Source of the DNA: Melioribacteraceae bacterium
Lineage (GTDB): Bacteria; Bacteroidota; Ignavibacteria; Ignavibacteriales; Melioribacteraceae
NCBI GenBank assembly: GCA_022181065.1
Contig: BQMY01000099.1
Span: forward strand, 1-54,416
Reading direction: 5' to 3'
Length of the DNA stretch: 54,416 bases
Made by a program: the position numbers and the translations under genes. The notes beneath the pieces were generated by a model. That model searched no databases. It was not told the DNA's origin and saw nothing but the letters and a program-made list of their open reading frames with translations. Shown piece after piece: positions 18,867-26,713 of this stretch (positions are counted from its first letter, which is position 1; every line of letters begins with the position of its first letter).

Positions 18867-21353
18867 TTATTTAAGAAGAATCATTTTTTTGGTGCTGACA
18901 AATTCACCGGCTTTAATTGAATAGAAGTAAACACCACTTGTCAAGCGAGACGCGTTGAAATTAACATGGTGAATACCAGCATTCTGGAATTCGTTTACAA
19001 GAGTAAGAACTCTTTCACCAAGAACGTTATATACTTCCATAGTTACTTTGGAAGCTTCAGGAATTGAATAACGAATAGTTGTTGCAGGGTTGAACGGGTT
19101 AGGATAGTTCTGATCAAGATTGAATGACAAAGGCATATTTGTTTCGTCTTCAACATCACTTACCCATTCGTTGCCAATCCAGGTGTGTGTCCAGCGAGAT
19201 ACATCAGCATGAGACTGGTCTTCGTTGTTTACGGAATAAGTCATGATACCTTCACGCTGATCAGTACCTTCTGTATCGTTGTCATTAACTGAAAAGTCGA
19301 TTGGAATACGGCAGCCAACGCTCGGGATAAATCTTGCGTCACCACCGATAGCTGCAAGACTATCGAGAGAAATTCTTGCTTCTACAGCGTAGCCTGAAGG
19401 GAATTTAGCTTCCCAGTGATAATCAGCTTCTGATACATGCCATACCTGAGCACCACCAAGGTTATCAATGATAATCTGATTACTGTTAAATCTGAAGTGA
19501 TAATCAGGCTCGTCACCACGCTGATAGCTAATATGTGAAGCACCATGCCAGTTGTAAAGACCAATATAAAGGTCAGGAGAGTCAACCAACCATGATGAGA
19601 AAGTGGTATCAGCACTTACAACGTCATCTTCTACATCGAAACCTACATATAGATAATCGTCGTCGAAGGCAACATAACTGTCAACTGAACAGTCAGCGTT
19701 ATTGTCGATAGTGGTGTTAGTTACAACAGTTCCGCTACCATCTTCAGGATACATTCTGAATACATCATAACCTGCCCATTCGGAGAAGTTACCGTCAGCA
19801 ACAAAACCTGTAGGTGCAGTGGCGCCTATAACAGCAACACCTTTTGCGGTATTTGCAACAGCAGAGGCGGTTCCGGCAACATCACTTGCGTTTGCGAAAG
19901 CGTCTTTACAAACTATTGCGTAATAATATGAAACTGACTGATCACTTCCGGGAGCGATAATAAGATGTTCAACAGCCTGTGTTCCTTCAGCAACACCCTG
20001 TGCTACAATTTCAACACCTGTTGCTTCGAGGTCAGTAATAGGATCGAAGCTGTAATAAATATCATAAGTTTCACCATCTTCACCATCAACATCAACCCAT
20101 GTTACGATGTTCTGGTAAGTATCAGGAGAAACTGTAAGTCCTTCGACTGCCGCAGGAGCTACAACATCTATAGTAGGATTACCTGTCCACATGTAGTCAA
20201 ATTCAACAACCTGACCTGCCTGGGAAACACCCGGAGACATAAATTGGAATACACCAATAGAATCAGTATTGAAGTTGGTTGTACCTTCGGCGTCAACAAA
20301 ATCTGTGAGAGCAAGAGCATATTCATGCCATGCGCCATCAGCTGTTGGGGTGAAGTCCTGAGAAACTTTACCATCAGCGCCTGATTCAAACTGGAATCTT
20401 AAGTCGCCTGTACCGGCGGGAGTTTTCATAGCGAATTTAAGTGAATCCATTTCCCATCTGAAAGTACGGTTAACTTTAGGATCTATATTCCATCCTGCAC
20501 CCGAGAAACCGTTACCCCATTCGTCACCGATAACCCATTTCAGCGCGTTTGTTGCCGGATCAATACCGCCACCTTCAACTAATTCCAATGTTGACTGACC
20601 CCATGTGAACTGGGAAAAATTAGGATCAACGGTTTTACCGTTAAACACAAGCAGCGGATTTTCGGCTAAACCTGTTAATTCGAACAAGTCAAAAACAATT
20701 GCACCGGAAACGAAATCGCCATCGCCGCCACCTGAAACTGAAAATTCGAATCCGTAACCTCTGATTTTATCGAGATCAAGAGTTTCGTTACCGGGGATAC
20801 CTGACCAACCGGTTAGGTTAAAGCCGTTTCCATCCCAGTCATCGTTTCTGACCATAGGCATTCTTATATTCTGCCAGCCTGGCTCGTTGTCAAGAATGTA
20901 ATGGAATGAGTAATAAAGTTCTGTATCGTTAGCATTAAATGTATTCGCTCCGTTTGGAGAGTCACTTCCATCATAAAACTGAATACGCAAATGAACTCTG
21001 CCTACAGAATCCTGTGGTACAACATTGTTATACCAGATACTTAATGTATCATAGTTTGAAAAGTCATAATATCCGTTTGAATCAGGGCACCACTGTTCAA
21101 GCTTACCAAAACCACCCCATTCTTCAATGTTGTGGATTGAATAATCAAGACGCATTGCGTGCGATCCTTCCTGAACAGGATCTGTGACATAAGTATAATC
21201 AAGAATGGAATTGTCAGGATCTGCCTGGTCAGAAAAAACTTTGGTCCAGTAAGTGGTATCCTGAGCTGTGTTGTAATCATCAACGATCTGTGTTTGGGCA
21301 AAGAATGTACCCGCCAAAATCATCAACGTTAAGAAAGTAAGTAGGTTTTTCAT
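18867..21353 (-). CDS. Surface glycan-binding protein with CBM9 and T9SS tail
   Basis: An 828-residue secreted protein. Signal peptide 1-19; two consecutive beta-sandwich domains (about 22-225 and 230-395) with the look of carbohydrate-binding modules (bound-polymer style phrases such as HAMRLDYSI and LHIRIQFYDGS-like strands); a fibronectin-III-like domain (about 400-510); a CBM9-like module (about 515-740, with FVADGNFSEWAGYD and DDDYLYVGFDVEDDVV); and a T9SS sorting domain (QNYPNPFNPATTI, terminal Lys). No catalytic domain is evident. ATG at 21353 has GGAGG 7 bases upstream. Positioned directly before the TonB receptor, it occupies the slot where Bacteroidota loci keep SusD or surface glycan-binding proteins, and I infer that role. 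Predicted to capture beta-glucan at the cell surface. Confidence 0.82.
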   Translation of the reverse strand: MKNLLTFLTLMILAGTFFAQTQIVDDYNTAQDTTYWTKVFSDQADPDNSILDYTYVTDPVQEGSHAMRLDYSIHNIEEWGGFGKLEQWCPDSNGYYDFSNYDTLSIWYNNVVPQDSVGRVHLRIQFYDGSDSPNGANTFNANDTELYYSFHYILDNEPGWQNIRMPMVRNDDWDGNGFNLTGWSGIPGNETLDLDKIRGYGFEFSVSGGGDGDFVSGAIVFDLFELTGLAENPLLVFNGKTVDPNFSQFTWGQSTLELVEGGGIDPATNALKWVIGDEWGNGFSGAGWNIDPKVNRTFRWEMDSLKFAMKTPAGTGDLRFQFESGADGKVSQDFTPTADGAWHEYALALTDFVDAEGTTNFNTDSIGVFQFMSPGVSQAGQVVEFDYMWTGNPTIDVVAPAAVEGLTVSPDTYQNIVTWVDVDGEDGETYDIYYSFDPITDLEATGVEIVAQGVAEGTQAVEHLIIAPGSDQSVSYYYAIVCKDAFANASDVAGTASAVANTAKGVAVIGATAPTGFVADGNFSEWAGYDVFRMYPEDGSGTVVTNTTIDNNADCSVDSYVAFDDDYLYVGFDVEDDVVSADTTFSSWLVDSPDLYIGLYNWHGASHISYQRGDEPDYHFRFNSNQIIIDNLGGAQVWHVSEADYHWEAKFPSGYAVEARISLDSLAAIGGDARFIPSVGCRIPIDFSVNDNDTEGTDQREGIMTYSVNNEDQSHADVSRWTHTWIGNEWVSDVEDETNMPLSFNLDQNYPNPFNPATTIRYSIPEASKVTMEVYNVLGERVLTLVNEFQNAGIHHVNFNASRLTSGVYFYSIKAGEFVSTKKMILLK

Positions 21354-21385
21354 TGTTTAACCTCCAATTAGAAAATACTGGTTAT

Positions 21386-23014
21386 TTATGCTAAAATGGT
21401 CCAAAATGCTACGGCAGCAACAACAAGAAAGCCGTACATAACAATCTCCCTTTTTTTCACATTGAGTTTATTCAAGGTTACTCCGCTTTGTTTTAGAATA
21501 TGTACACCAACGTGAACCCCATACGAATCAAGTTTTTCTCTAAAGCTTTGATCCTTCCGGGTGTAGAGACTAACTGCTGCCATAACCATGGTTGAAAAGA
21601 CAAAAAGTAAAATCGCGAAGTGCAGATAATTAATACTTGCTATATATTTTAATACCGCGTTGTCGATAAATTGATTATAAGTTGAAATTTCAGCCGTAAG
21701 GCGTAACAAGCCCAGGAAACCACCACTGACCAGAGTAGTGAAAGCCGCGTTAGCGTTCGCTTTTTTCCAGAAAAATCCCATTAAAAATACAGCGGCTATT
21801 GGTGGTGCAATGTATGCCTGGATACTCTGCAGATAAACATATACACTGGAACTCATTATCCTTATTAGAGGCACCCAAAGGATCGCGAATATCACAGTGA
21901 GGGTTACAACGAGCCTTCCTACCAGTACAAGTTTTCTGTCGGAAGCTTCGGGATGTTTCGGTTTGTAAATATCAAAAGTGTAGAGTGTCGCGGTACTGTG
22001 GAATACACTCGCCAGGGAAGACATAAGCGCCGCGATTAACGCGGAAACAACTAAACCCTTCAACCCGGCAGGAAGAAGTGAACTTGTCACAAGAAACGGA
22101 AACGCGGCATCACCCTTTACTTCAGGGTATAAAACTACCGCGATTAAACCGGGAACGACAAAAATAAATACCGGTAAGATTTTAAGAAACGCGGCGAAGA
22201 TAGTTCCTCTCCGCGCGTCTTCAATTCCGCGCGCCGCAAATATTCGCTGCACCATAAACTGATCGGTACACCAATACCAGATAGCGATAATAGGAGCGCC
22301 AAATATTATCCCTGTCCATGGAAAATCCGGGTCGCTCATCGGTTTGAACAAGGAAAAATAATCGGCCGGCAGCTTATCAACCAATGCTGAAACGCCGCCG
22401 ACCTCACTGAGACCGTAAATCGTTAATAAACCTGAACCTGTAATTATAACCAGACCCTGAAAAATCTGTGCTCTTACTACAGAATGCATACCTCCGGTTA
22501 CAGTATATAAGCCTGTCAGTAAAACCATCACAACAGCTGATGTGAACATATCCCAACCAAGCACTTCTCTTAACAGAAGACCGCCGGCAAATATGGTTAT
22601 TGACATTTTGGTAAGGATATATGCGAGGATGGAAACATAAGTGAGGTAAGTTTTGCTGCGGTGATCAAATCGCATTTCAAATAGCTGAGGAACAGTGTAA
22701 ACTTTTGTTTTAAGAAAAATCGGTGCGAAAAACCATCCAAGCAGCAGGAGAATAAAGATCGCGAGCCATTCAAACTGCCCGACCGCGAGTCCTCGTGACG
22801 CGCCTGCCCCGGCTAAACCCACAATATGTTCACTGGAGATATTGGTTGAGAAGAGTGACATCCCGATAGCGAACCATCCCAGGTTTCTGCCTGCAAGAAA
22901 ATAATCTGATTTTTTCTGATCCTTGTCCTTGAAGTAAAAAACTACTATAAGGAGGGTTATCAAAAAATATCCTAATATTACCAGACTGTCCGCTATGTTA
23001 AGATTACCTATCAA
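21386..23014 (-). CDS. Sodium/solute symporter (SSS family), first gene of the long operon
   Basis: A sodium/solute symporter with about 14 helices, related to but distinct from the one at 6032-7669. Landmarks: DYFLAGRNLGWFAIGMSLF, ISSEHIVGLAGAGASRGLAVG, TDQFMVQRIFAARGIEDARRG and SSLASVFHSTATLYTFDIY. The frame can be drawn from a GTG at 23071 (561 aa), but that start and the first dozen codons overlap a sigma-54 promoter match whose predicted transcription start is about 23033. The first sensible start downstream is TTG at 23014, with AGGG 5 bases upstream, giving about 542 residues that begin just before the first helix. ATT at 23029 behind AAGGAG is an alternative. Imports a monosaccharide or short glucan; specificity unknown. 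Confidence 0.9.
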   Translation of the reverse strand: MIGNLNIADSLVILGYFLITLLIVVFYFKDKDQKKSDYFLAGRNLGWFAIGMSLFSTNISSEHIVGLAGAGASRGLAVGQFEWLAIFILLLLGWFFAPIFLKTKVYTVPQLFEMRFDHRSKTYLTYVSILAYILTKMSITIFAGGLLLREVLGWDMFTSAVVMVLLTGLYTVTGGMHSVVRAQIFQGLVIITGSGLLTIYGLSEVGGVSALVDKLPADYFSLFKPMSDPDFPWTGIIFGAPIIAIWYWCTDQFMVQRIFAARGIEDARRGTIFAAFLKILPVFIFVVPGLIAVVLYPEVKGDAAFPFLVTSSLLPAGLKGLVVSALIAALMSSLASVFHSTATLYTFDIYKPKHPEASDRKLVLVGRLVVTLTVIFAILWVPLIRIMSSSVYVYLQSIQAYIAPPIAAVFLMGFFWKKANANAAFTTLVSGGFLGLLRLTAEISTYNQFIDNAVLKYIASINYLHFAILLFVFSTMVMAAVSLYTRKDQSFREKLDSYGVHVGVHILKQSGVTLNKLNVKKREIVMYGFLVVAAVAFWTILA

Positions 23015-23043
23015 ATTTTCCCTGTTAATAAACAATCTCCTTA

Positions 23044-23059
23044 TGCATTTTTGATGCCA
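23044..23059 (-). promoter_or_regulatory. Sigma-54 promoter of the ten-gene operon
   Basis: Minus-strand TGGCATCAAAAATGCA: GG and GC separated by exactly 10 bases, matching the TGGCAC-N5-TTGCA consensus except for A instead of T just before the GC and T instead of C in the upstream half. Predicted transcription start is about 23033, leaving a 19-base leader before the TTG start at 23014. An NtrC-type activator is encoded 4 kb upstream. Confidence 0.65.
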
Positions 23060-23371
23060 AAAGAAGAACACCCGTTAACACGGCTTTTTTGATACGTTAA
23101 TTTTCTAAAAGAACCAACTCATTATTATTTTGATAATACCTTTATTATCTTTTTAATAAGAGAATTGCGATATAAGGCATTTTATTATTCGTTAACAAAC
23201 CTTCATATTGGTGCAGGCTACCATGAATACTGAAATTCGTCATTTTGTCTTTTTTAGTTTGTCGGCAAAAACTGATAAAAATGTAATTTTATTTAGTTAT
23301 TACTTCAGCATACGTAAAGCTTAATTTCTTTCCGCTGTGAATAAATCACGTTATTATTTTAATAATAGAAT
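23060..23371. other. AT-rich upstream region of the ten-gene operon
   Basis: No gene is seen here. It holds two AT-rich dyads of the form TTATTAT-N3/4-ATAATA (23122-23138 and 23351-23367), possible enhancer sites for the sigma-54 activator at about 65-80 and 295-310 bases upstream of the promoter. Confidence 0.4.
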
Positions 23372-23403
23372 AAAAAAAGGAGCCGAATATTCAGACTCCT
23401 TCA
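23372..23403 (-). terminator. Terminator of the GH5-GH128 unit
   Basis: On the minus strand AAGGAG pairs with CTCCTT around the self-complementary GAATATTC, and the stem is followed by seven T. It begins 14 bases after the stop of the GH128-like gene, closing that two-gene unit before the promoter of the next operon. Confidence 0.8.
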
Positions 23404-23416
23404 TAACCATTATCCA

Positions 23417-24358
23417 CTAATTGAAACTATTAATATCTATTTTTTTGTATGGCAGACTTATATAAAGTTTTCCCAATTCGGTTAGCTTTCCAGGCTCTTC
23501 TTCAAAAAGATAAGTATATTTATTATCCGGGTAAGTTCCTCTTCCAATAAACCAGGCATAACGGAATACATCATCACGGTTTTCGCAAATAGCTACCATC
23601 TCCGTCATCTGCTCCATCTGTTTAGCGTATGAATTAATTATTGGATTCCAATTCGCCATTTCGGTAATCCATATTTGTTTACCATATTTAGCAAGTCTGT
23701 CAAGCTGTGCTTCAAGTCCGTAGTCATACCAGTGAAATGCCAGATAATCTATTTTAGGGTCTTTACCTTCGTTCGAATTCCTGTATGCTTCATAAAACGC
23801 ATCGAGCCACACCACCGGATCAGAGTAACCACTCATCGTTCCCCAGTTCATCCCGGGTCCCACCAGATAAACAGTTCTACCCTCTTCTTCCAAATCAGAA
23901 ATAACTTTTTCATATTTCACCCAATTTTCAGCGGCAAACTCCGGGGTCTGATTCGCCTGATCAGTTAAGTTCGGTTCATTCAATACGAGCAAATATTCGA
24001 TTTCATCATTAGCAAGTATGAGATTTTTCACTTCAACATAATCAGCCGCCGGATTTCCTCCCCACAGCATCGGGATATATTCCATGCTGTAATCAGAGTA
24101 ATAATTGTCAGGAGCATCTGTACTTAACCCCCAGTTATACCACCATGATACGCTAGATTTTAGAGAGTCAAAATCAGCAGCGTTGGTTAAATTATATGCC
24201 AGTCCCCGCTTACTGCTTTTTTCAATACCACCCTGATCTTCGGGGGGTGATACCGGGTCATCATCTTCCCCATTACAACCACTGATTAACAACAGCAGCA
24301 TAATGGTTATATATTTTATTAAGTCAAATTTTCTATTATCCATATCAGTTAGAACCAT
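23417..24358 (-). CDS. GH128-like beta-1,3-glucanase lipoprotein
   Basis: A 313-residue lipoprotein (lipobox LISGC, Cys28). From residue 50 it follows the Asl1/GH128 fold: an opening KRGLAYN strand, SWWYNWG, EYIPMLWG, the acid/base motif LVLNEPN (Glu128), FHWYDYG, and the nucleophile motif IWITEMANW (Glu233). GH128 enzymes are endo- or exo-beta-1,3-glucanases acting on laminarin-type chains. Its ATG shares one base with the TAA of the GH5 gene (TAATG), so translation is coupled. The lipid anchor suggests it works at the membrane on oligosaccharides, upstream of the GH3 enzyme. The Asp/Glu-rich linker after Cys28 is typical for exported lipoproteins of this phylum. Confidence 0.85.
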   Translation of the reverse strand: MVLTDMDNRKFDLIKYITIMLLLLISGCNGEDDDPVSPPEDQGGIEKSSKRGLAYNLTNAADFDSLKSSVSWWYNWGLSTDAPDNYYSDYSMEYIPMLWGGNPAADYVEVKNLILANDEIEYLLVLNEPNLTDQANQTPEFAAENWVKYEKVISDLEEEGRTVYLVGPGMNWGTMSGYSDPVVWLDAFYEAYRNSNEGKDPKIDYLAFHWYDYGLEAQLDRLAKYGKQIWITEMANWNPIINSYAKQMEQMTEMVAICENRDDVFRYAWFIGRGTYPDNKYTYLFEEEPGKLTELGKLYISLPYKKIDINSFN

Positions 24359-26349
24359 TATTTCAAATAGATCATCTTTTTTGTAAATGTCTGTTCGCCG
24401 ATGGTTGCTTTTACCAGATATACACCGGATCCGGCATTATTAGCACCTGTAGGCTCCCAACTGTAAACATGTGTTCCTTGTATCTTTTCTTTGTTGGCAA
24501 TGACTTTAACGAGCTGTCCGAGCGAATCAAATATTTCTATACTTGCGTCCGATTCGACAGGGGCGTAAACTTTTATGTTGGTTGATCCGTTAAAGGGGTT
24601 AGGATAATTTTGATATAAATTGAATTGTTCCGGAGTAGTTTCATCGTCAATCCCGCTAACGTTAACAGGGATAAAATCGAGATAATGAAGATTGAAATTA
24701 TCAAATATCACCTGAACAAGTATGCTGTTTTCACCTGCGTTAAGTTCAATAGTATCGGTATGAAAATCTGACCAATTTTGCCACCCTCCCGTGTTATCAA
24801 TATTGATAAGCGACTGAAGAGCCGTACCATTGTAAACTAACTTTAGTTTACCACCACCACCCGATGATGCTGCTCTGAATCTGACTTTATATGTACCGGG
24901 ATATTGGACATTTACAGTATATTTTAACCACTCTGTATTGTCCATCCAGCCGACATTATAGCCAATTGTGCTATCATCGCTGCACTCCTCAATATCAACA
25001 CCGTCGTTTCGGTAGCTGTAGCCATTGTTGTATGCCCCGCCGCCAATATTCTGGTAGTCAACATCCTGATAAGTTACACCACGTCTTCCCATATCATAAT
25101 TGACAGCGTAAACTTTGCCCGGAACCATGTTATCAGCAAATGGAACGGCACTGTTATCTTCTACCTGTCTGAACATCGCGTCGATTACATCGGGTCTGTA
25201 AACACAATTTTCAAGCAGTAAAGCATCTGTCATGGTCTGCAACGCAACTTTGGCAAAGGCCGCAGATGGTCGTGGCGCTGAGCCGTTCCAATAATTTAGC
25301 ACCTGCTGATATTGTTCTGAAATTGGTGCGGAAAACATTCCGGCAATAGAGTCAAATTTTTTGTGCGGCCAGAATGCCCAACCGATATTATGAGTAGCCA
25401 TAAGCTGGATTAATTCTGTGAACCATACGTTGGAGTTTTCGCCGGTTTCACCCAGCCATAAAGGAATATTATGCTGATTCCTGATATCGAGCAGATATTG
25501 GATTGCTCCCTGATCATTGGCATTCCAATACTTATGAAAACTGTACACCATGTTATCATCCCAGGGAGGAGTAAGTCCGGCAAAATCGGTTGCGTACCAG
25601 TTCCCCTCAATGTAAAGAATATGATTAGTATCAACTTCTCTGATGGCGTTTGTTATATCAATATAAAGCTCTCTCAAAAGCTGATTGTTTGGTCCAAGTT
25701 CCCATTTGGGTTCGTTTATGAGGTCATATCCTGCAATCCATTCTTTATCCTTGTAGCGAGTAGCAATCTCTTTCCAGATATCCACAGTACGTTCCCTGTT
25801 TGCTTCACTTTCCCATAAAGAGGGAAAAAGCGGATCGTAATCGCTGATATTCTCGTCACTTTGACCACCGGGCGCGCAATGCATGTCAAGAATGAGATAC
25901 ATTTCATTATCCTCGCACCATGAAAGCAAAGAATCAAATATCGCGAAACCCTCTTCAAGATAAACACCGGGCTGATTTCTGGGAGTTATATTATCATAAT
26001 GGAATGGCAGTCGAATTGAGTTGAATCCAAACTCTTTCATCCGCTGGATATCTTCTCTTTTAACGTAATTAGCTCTGTAGTTGTCGTAAAACTCTTCTGT
26101 ATCCGCTTCACCAAGCAGATCGAGTATCAAAGTTTTGATTTCGCTGGGAGAGTTACCTCCACCTGATGATGTGTGCAGCATATAGCCTTCAGGCACGAGC
26201 CAGCCGCCTAACCCCATGCCTTTAAATACAATCTCGGTGCCATTGGCGTCAACAATTTTTTTCCCTTCTGTACGAAGAAAACCCTCGGCACCGGTTACCG
26301 AGAATGTAACAACAATAAAAATCAACAAACAAGACAATTTAATCCGCAT
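24358..26349 (-). CDS. Secreted GH5 glucanase with CBM6 and T9SS tail
   Basis: An endo- or exo-beta-glucanase of about 663 residues. Two ATG codons compete (26361 and 26349). GGAG lies 6 bases before the second and the predicted sigma-54 transcript starts near 26372, so I choose 26349. In the longer numbering: signal peptide to about 25, GH5 barrel 28-370 with RLPFHYDN, acid/base DLINEPKW (Glu217) and nucleophile WLGETGEN (Glu305); a CBM6 module about 415-570 (KVYAVNYDMGRRGV start, WMDNTEWLKYTV); and a T9SS sorting domain (QNYPNPFNGSTNI, terminal Lys). The opening FLRTEGKKIVDANG is shared with the GH5 group active on beta-1,3- or mixed-linkage glucans as well as cellulose. First gene of a two-gene unit with GH128. 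Confidence 0.92.
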   Translation of the reverse strand: MRIKLSCLLIFIVVTFSVTGAEGFLRTEGKKIVDANGTEIVFKGMGLGGWLVPEGYMLHTSSGGGNSPSEIKTLILDLLGEADTEEFYDNYRANYVKREDIQRMKEFGFNSIRLPFHYDNITPRNQPGVYLEEGFAIFDSLLSWCEDNEMYLILDMHCAPGGQSDENISDYDPLFPSLWESEANRERTVDIWKEIATRYKDKEWIAGYDLINEPKWELGPNNQLLRELYIDITNAIREVDTNHILYIEGNWYATDFAGLTPPWDDNMVYSFHKYWNANDQGAIQYLLDIRNQHNIPLWLGETGENSNVWFTELIQLMATHNIGWAFWPHKKFDSIAGMFSAPISEQYQQVLNYWNGSAPRPSAAFAKVALQTMTDALLLENCVYRPDVIDAMFRQVEDNSAVPFADNMVPGKVYAVNYDMGRRGVTYQDVDYQNIGGGAYNNGYSYRNDGVDIEECSDDSTIGYNVGWMDNTEWLKYTVNVQYPGTYKVRFRAASSGGGGKLKLVYNGTALQSLINIDNTGGWQNWSDFHTDTIELNAGENSILVQVIFDNFNLHYLDFIPVNVSGIDDETTPEQFNLYQNYPNPFNGSTNIKVYAPVESDASIEIFDSLGQLVKVIANKEKIQGTHVYSWEPTGANNAGSGVYLVKATIGEQTFTKKMIYLK

Positions 26350-26377
26350 TTTTAGCTCCATTATGACATAAGGAGCT

Positions 26378-26416
26378 AAAGAAGCAAAAAGTAAGCCAAA
26401 GTAATTTTGCTTCTTT
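26378..26416. repeat. Perfect 12-bp inverted repeat over the sigma-54 promoter
   Basis: AAAGAAGCAAAA (26378-26389) and TTTTGCTTCTTT (26405-26416) are exact reverse complements. The -12 element is inside the left arm and the -24 element in the 15-base spacer. It could be an operator; it is upstream of the predicted transcript start, so it is not an RNA hairpin of this mRNA. Confidence 0.7.
26383..26398 (-). promoter_or_regulatory. Sigma-54 promoter of the GH5-GH128 unit
   Basis: Minus-strand TGGCTTACTTTTTGCT: GG and GC separated by exactly 10 bases, with TGGC and TTGC both matching the consensus. Predicted start about 26372, giving a 23-base leader that contains GGAG for the ATG at 26349. Confidence 0.72.
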
Positions 26417-26500
26417 AATTACGGTATAAGTTATTTCACAATTGTAAAGTAGCTATTATTATAATAACCTGAGTTCGTTGAAAACATGATTCTTTATTTC

Positions 26501-26640
26501 CAAGTCCCCCTTCCGAAGGGGGAAATCACTCCGCCTCCGGCGGATTTTGTGATGGGGGATGACAAAAAGTCATGAAAAAGTAAAAGAATCATCCTCCGCA
26601 TTCCGACATTCGTCGGAATCCACCTCCTTCAAAGGAGGAC
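26501..26640. repeat. Dispersed palindrome-rich intergenic repeat, copy A
   Basis: Made of short palindromic modules (CCCCCTTCCGAAGGGGG, CCGCCTCCGGCGG, CCGACATTCGTCGG, CCTCCTTCAAAGGAGG). A related copy lies in reverse orientation at 32976-33132, and fragments of the same modules occur at about 38100-38170 and 39500-39590. It occupies most of the gap between the activator gene and the GH5 promoter. Confidence 0.8.
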
Positions 26641-26673
26641 CTTAGAACGAAATGACTTTGTCACCAGACTAGA

Positions 26674-26711
26674 GTTATTATTATAATAACAAACTTTATT
26701 ATAATGATAAC
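26674..26711. repeat. AT-rich 16-bp inverted repeat after the activator gene
   Basis: GTTATTATTATAATAA (26674-26689) pairs with TTATTATAATGATAAC (26696-26711) with one mismatch and a 6-base loop, 2 bases past the activator stop codon. A similar half (TATTATTATAATAA) recurs at 26454-26467 on the far side of the dispersed repeat. It may be a weak terminator (no T run) or a binding site. Confidence 0.55.
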
Positions 26712-26713
26712 TT

